Part shown: in pieces, positions 4,979-7,418 of the stretch
How the letters are laid out: each line of letters begins with the position of its first letter
Position numbering within the stretch: position 1 is the first letter of the stretch
From: Lachnospiraceae bacterium
GTDB taxonomy: Bacteria > Bacillota > Clostridia > Lachnospirales > Lachnospiraceae
Assembly: GCA_003488445.1 (NCBI GenBank)
Contig: DNLO01000158.1
Coordinates: forward strand, 1 to 7,418
DNA length: 7,418 nucleotides
Direction: 5' to 3'
Notes under the pieces: model-generated
What the model was told of the DNA's origin: nothing
Database searches by the model: none
The model's input: only the letters and a program-made list of their open reading frames with translations
Translations under genes and position numbers: made by a program

Positions 4979-6805
4979 ATGTGTGGGATTGTAGGTTATA
5001 TAGGCCGCGAGCAGGCAGCTCCCGTGATACTGGACGGACTGGCAAAGCTGGAATACAGAGGTTATGATTCCGCGGGAATGGCAGTATACGACGGTGAGAA
5101 GCTCAGCGTGGTCAAGACGGCAGGGAGGCTGAAAGCCCTGGCGGAGCTCACTCATGACGGCGCGACGATGCCCGGGTGTGTGGGCATAGGACATACCAGG
5201 TGGGCTACCCACGGACAGCCTACCGATGAGAATGCGCATCCCCACTTCAACAAAGAAGAGACCATAGCCGTGGTACACAACGGGATCATAGAGAACTACA
5301 GGCAGATCAAGGACAAGCTGCTGAAGCGGGGCTATGAGTTCAGATCAGAGACCGATACCGAGGTGCTGGTACAGCTTATCGATTACTACTATAAGGGCAA
5401 TCCTCTGGAGGCCATAACCAAGGTAATGCACCGTGTGGAGGGGTCTTATGCACTGGGGATAATCTTCGCGGAGCATCCCGAGAACGTATATGCGGTACGA
5501 AAGGACAGCCCGCTGATAGTGGGAAAGAGCGGGAACGGAAGCTTCATCGCTTCTGATGTGCCGGCTATACTGAAGTACACGAGAGATGTCTACTTCATAG
5601 ACAATCAGGAGGTGGCCGTACTGGCAGAGGACGGCCTCACTTTCTACAACTCCGATGAGGAGGAGATCACCAAGGAGTCCACGCATATAGAATGGGATGC
5701 TGAGGCTGTGGCCAAGGGAGGCTACGAGCACTTCATGATGAAGGAAATGCATGAGCAGCCCAAGGCCGTGAGAGAGACCTATGAGAAGCATCTGAACGGT
5801 GACGAGATAATCATCGACGAGCTGAAGCTCACCGATGAAGAAATAAAGGGTCTGAACAAGATACATATCGTTGCCTGCGGTACGGCTTATCATGCGGGCA
5901 TAGCAGCGAAATACATCATAGAGAAGATGGCCAGGATATCGGTAGAGGTGGATATGGCCTCGGAGTTCAGGTACCGTGATCCCATAATCGACAAGGGTGC
6001 TCTGGTGATACTGATATCACAGTCGGGAGAGACAGCGGATACGCTGCAGGCTTTGCGCGACTCCAAGGCAAAGGGTGCCAATGTGATGGCGATAGTGAAC
6101 GTGGTGGGATCTTCCATAGCCAGAGAGGCCGACAGCGTGATGTATACCTGGGCGGGTCCGGAGATAGCAGTGGCGTCCACCAAGGCATATTCGGCCCAGC
6201 TCATAGCCCTGTATCTCATAGCCATGAAGTTTGCCAGAGTCAGGGACACGATATCCGAAAAGGAGCTCTCGGAGATACTGAACGATCTGAGGAAGCTGCC
6301 GGAGCAGATAGAGCTGCTCCTGGGCAATAAGGAGAGGATACAGAGATTTGCCAACAGATATATAGCGGCCAAGAGCATATTCTTCATAGGGCGCGGACTT
6401 GACTATTCGCTCTCGATGGAGGGATCGCTGAAGCTCAAGGAGATATCCTATGTACATTCAGAGGCATATGCTGCGGGTGAGCTTAAGCACGGTCCCATAT
6501 CACTGATAGAGGACGGCACTCTGGTGATGGCGGCTCTGACACAGGAGGAGCTGTATAAGAAGACCATCAGCAACATCGTGGAGGTCAAAGCAAGAGGTGC
6601 CTTCGTACTGGCACTCACGAATGCGGGACATCAGGATATAGAGCAGACAGCGGACTACGTGATATACATTCCGCTGACGAACAGATACTTCACCAACTCA
6701 CTGGCAATAATACCTCTGCAGCTGTTCGCATATTATGTGGCAGTGGGCAAAGGCTGTGATGTGGATAAGCCCAGAAACCTGGCCAAATCCGTGACTGTGG
6801 AATAA
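4979..6805 (+). CDS. glmS: Glutamine--fructose-6-phosphate aminotransferase (isomerizing)
   Basis: GlmS uses glutamine to turn fructose-6-phosphate into glucosamine-6-phosphate, the first committed step to UDP-GlcNAc for peptidoglycan and wall glycans. At 608 residues it is full length (the E. coli enzyme has 609). The glutaminase domain (about 2-220) has the nucleophile Cys2 in MCGIVGYIG, TRWATHG (73-79), HNGIIEN (100-106) and SETDTEV (123-129). The first SIS domain (about 290-420) has ACGTAYHAG, SQSGETADT and STKAYSAQ. The second (about 455-600) has EGSLKLKEISY (E481, K485, E488), LKHGPISLIEDG (H504) and the closing DKPRNLAKSVTVE (K603). AAGGGG at 4965-4970 lies 8 bases before the ATG. The gap from the glycosyltransferase is 4 bases, so it is last in that operon. 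There is no room for a glmS ribozyme immediately upstream, so any GlcN-6-P feedback would have to act elsewhere. Confidence 0.98.
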   Translation: MCGIVGYIGREQAAPVILDGLAKLEYRGYDSAGMAVYDGEKLSVVKTAGRLKALAELTHDGATMPGCVGIGHTRWATHGQPTDENAHPHFNKEETIAVVHNGIIENYRQIKDKLLKRGYEFRSETDTEVLVQLIDYYYKGNPLEAITKVMHRVEGSYALGIIFAEHPENVYAVRKDSPLIVGKSGNGSFIASDVPAILKYTRDVYFIDNQEVAVLAEDGLTFYNSDEEEITKESTHIEWDAEAVAKGGYEHFMMKEMHEQPKAVRETYEKHLNGDEIIIDELKLTDEEIKGLNKIHIVACGTAYHAGIAAKYIIEKMARISVEVDMASEFRYRDPIIDKGALVILISQSGETADTLQALRDSKAKGANVMAIVNVVGSSIAREADSVMYTWAGPEIAVASTKAYSAQLIALYLIAMKFARVRDTISEKELSEILNDLRKLPEQIELLLGNKERIQRFANRYIAAKSIFFIGRGLDYSLSMEGSLKLKEISYVHSEAYAAGELKHGPISLIEDGTLVMAALTQEELYKKTISNIVEVKARGAFVLALTNAGHQDIEQTADYVIYIPLTNRYFTNSLAIIPLQLFAYYVAVGKGCDVDKPRNLAKSVTVE

Positions 6806-6820
6806 ACGCGGCGGGAAAAG

Positions 6821-7342
6821 TCAGCCGTTGATAATGGAATCGAACTTGTCGTTTAAGGCGTAGTCCAGGTCTTTTCCGATGAGCCAGAGATATACGAACT
6901 CGTAATATTCTTCGGAACCGTAATCACTGCATTCCTTCGAGCCGTGATAGAACATGTTGTCGCGGCTGGAGGGATTTCCTTCGTAGAGCTTCCCGCTCTT
7001 CAGCAGCTGTACGGAAAATTCCCGGAAGTTATCCATAAGTACAAAATTTTTGAATATGCCCATGATGAGGACGCTGCATTCCTCGGCGAGGGTCTTTGGG
7101 TCCTCCTCCTTCAGGGCGAGGAAATGAGCGTAGCCGATAAGGAGAGCGCAGTACAGCTTCTGAGGGATCGACTGATCGAAGCTCTTGCAGATCTTCCACT
7201 TCTTCATGCAGTCCCTGTACAGCTTCAGATAATCCATGAACTTCTGCTCGTCATTGCTGCGCATGGCACCCGAGAGATCGTGGAACACCTGACGCCCGGC
7301 AAGTATATTTACTCTTTCTGAACCATAATTCTTCTTGAACAT
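6821..7342 (-). CDS. Hypothetical protein, 173 residues
   Basis: I do not recognise a family. The frame runs from an ATG at 7342, preceded by GGAGAG (7354-7349) with 6-base spacing, to a TGA at 6821-6823, so translation is credible. The product has no signal peptide or clear membrane helix. It looks mostly alpha-helical, is rich in Lys, Asp, Glu, Tyr and Phe, and has four cysteines (C45, C52, C89, C138). Its C-terminal third is acidic and aromatic (YGSEEYYEFVYLWLIGKDLDY starts near residue 141). It begins 25 bases after the stop of the upstream partial gene, so the two are probably one transcript. It converges on glmS with 15 bases between stops and no visible terminator. A cytosolic, helical accessory protein is all that can be inferred. 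Confidence 0.78.
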   Translation of the reverse strand: MFKKNYGSERVNILAGRQVFHDLSGAMRSNDEQKFMDYLKLYRDCMKKWKICKSFDQSIPQKLYCALLIGYAHFLALKEEDPKTLAEECSVLIMGIFKNFVLMDNFREFSVQLLKSGKLYEGNPSSRDNMFYHGSKECSDYGSEEYYEFVYLWLIGKDLDYALNDKFDSIING

Positions 7343-7367
7343 TTTCGTCTCTCCGATTGATCACATA

Positions 7368-7418
7368 CTACAGCAGGTCTGCCAGCTCATAGAGCATGCT
7401 TTCTGTCTTCTCCCAGCC
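7368..7418 (-). CDS. C-terminal end of an unidentified gene entering from the right edge
   Basis: Reading leftward from the edge, one frame gives 16 codons, GWEKTESMLYELADLL, ending at a TAG (7368-7370). The tail looks like a normal amphipathic helical C-terminus. Its stop is 25 bases before the next minus-strand start, as expected for an upstream operon partner. It is too short to identify, and the reading frame is supported only by this placement. Confidence 0.5.
   Translation of the reverse strand, partial: GWEKTESMLYELADLL

Noticed and set aside
6944..7321. Plus-strand 125-codon frame opposite the hypothetical gene
   Set aside because: It starts at a GTG with no ribosome binding site. 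The minus-strand frame is longer, has GGAGAG at good spacing, and fits an operon with the upstream fragment.

Overview
The window is 7.4 kb of dense bacterial chromosome made mostly of housekeeping and cell-envelope genes. It suggests a Gram-positive-type Bacillota member, most likely class Clostridia (Lachnospiraceae or a relative). The reasons are a LytR-CpsA-Psr (LCP) envelope protein, canonical AGGAGG-like ribosome binding sites, sigma-A-type promoters, an MEP-pathway gene, and a roughly balanced base composition combined with heavy use of ATA (Ile) and AGA/AGG (Arg) codons. No species can be named from this. I saw no mobile element, tRNA, rRNA, CRISPR array or attachment site.

Layout. 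Positions 1-989 on the minus strand hold the N-terminal 329 residues of a membrane-anchored family 3 glycoside hydrolase (NagZ-like), whose C-terminus lies off the left edge. A 115-bp divergent intergenic region (990-1104) separates it from the plus-strand pair ispF-upp (1105-2339), which ends at a strong UUCG-loop terminator (2365-2399). A short AT-rich region (2400-2486) carries a near-consensus promoter and a perfect 13-bp direct repeat. It drives three tightly packed plus-strand genes: an LCP protein (2487-4094), a family 2 glycosyltransferase (4096-4974) and glmS (4979-6805). Beyond glmS the direction flips. An unrecognised 173-residue protein (6821-7342) and the last 16 codons of a gene entering from the right edge (7368-7418) lie on the minus strand. 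No gene-free stretch exceeds about 115 bases.

How the genes fit together. GlmS makes glucosamine-6-phosphate, the entry to UDP-GlcNAc and so to peptidoglycan and many wall glycopolymers. The glycosyltransferase probably builds a (rhamnose-containing?) glycan. LCP proteins move finished glycopolymers from an undecaprenyl-diphosphate carrier to the wall. IspF serves the isoprenoid pathway from which that carrier is made, and the GH3 enzyme may trim or recycle wall GlcNAc. The LCP-GT2-glmS unit therefore looks like a wall-glycopolymer operon with its own sugar supply. The functional link is inference from the families and gene order.

Nothing here amounts to a clearly new system. The features most worth a second look are the roughly 180-residue charge-segregated, tyrosine-rich cytoplasmic tail of the LCP protein, the 13-bp repeat pair set 32 bp apart around its promoter, and the apparently leaderless GH3 gene.
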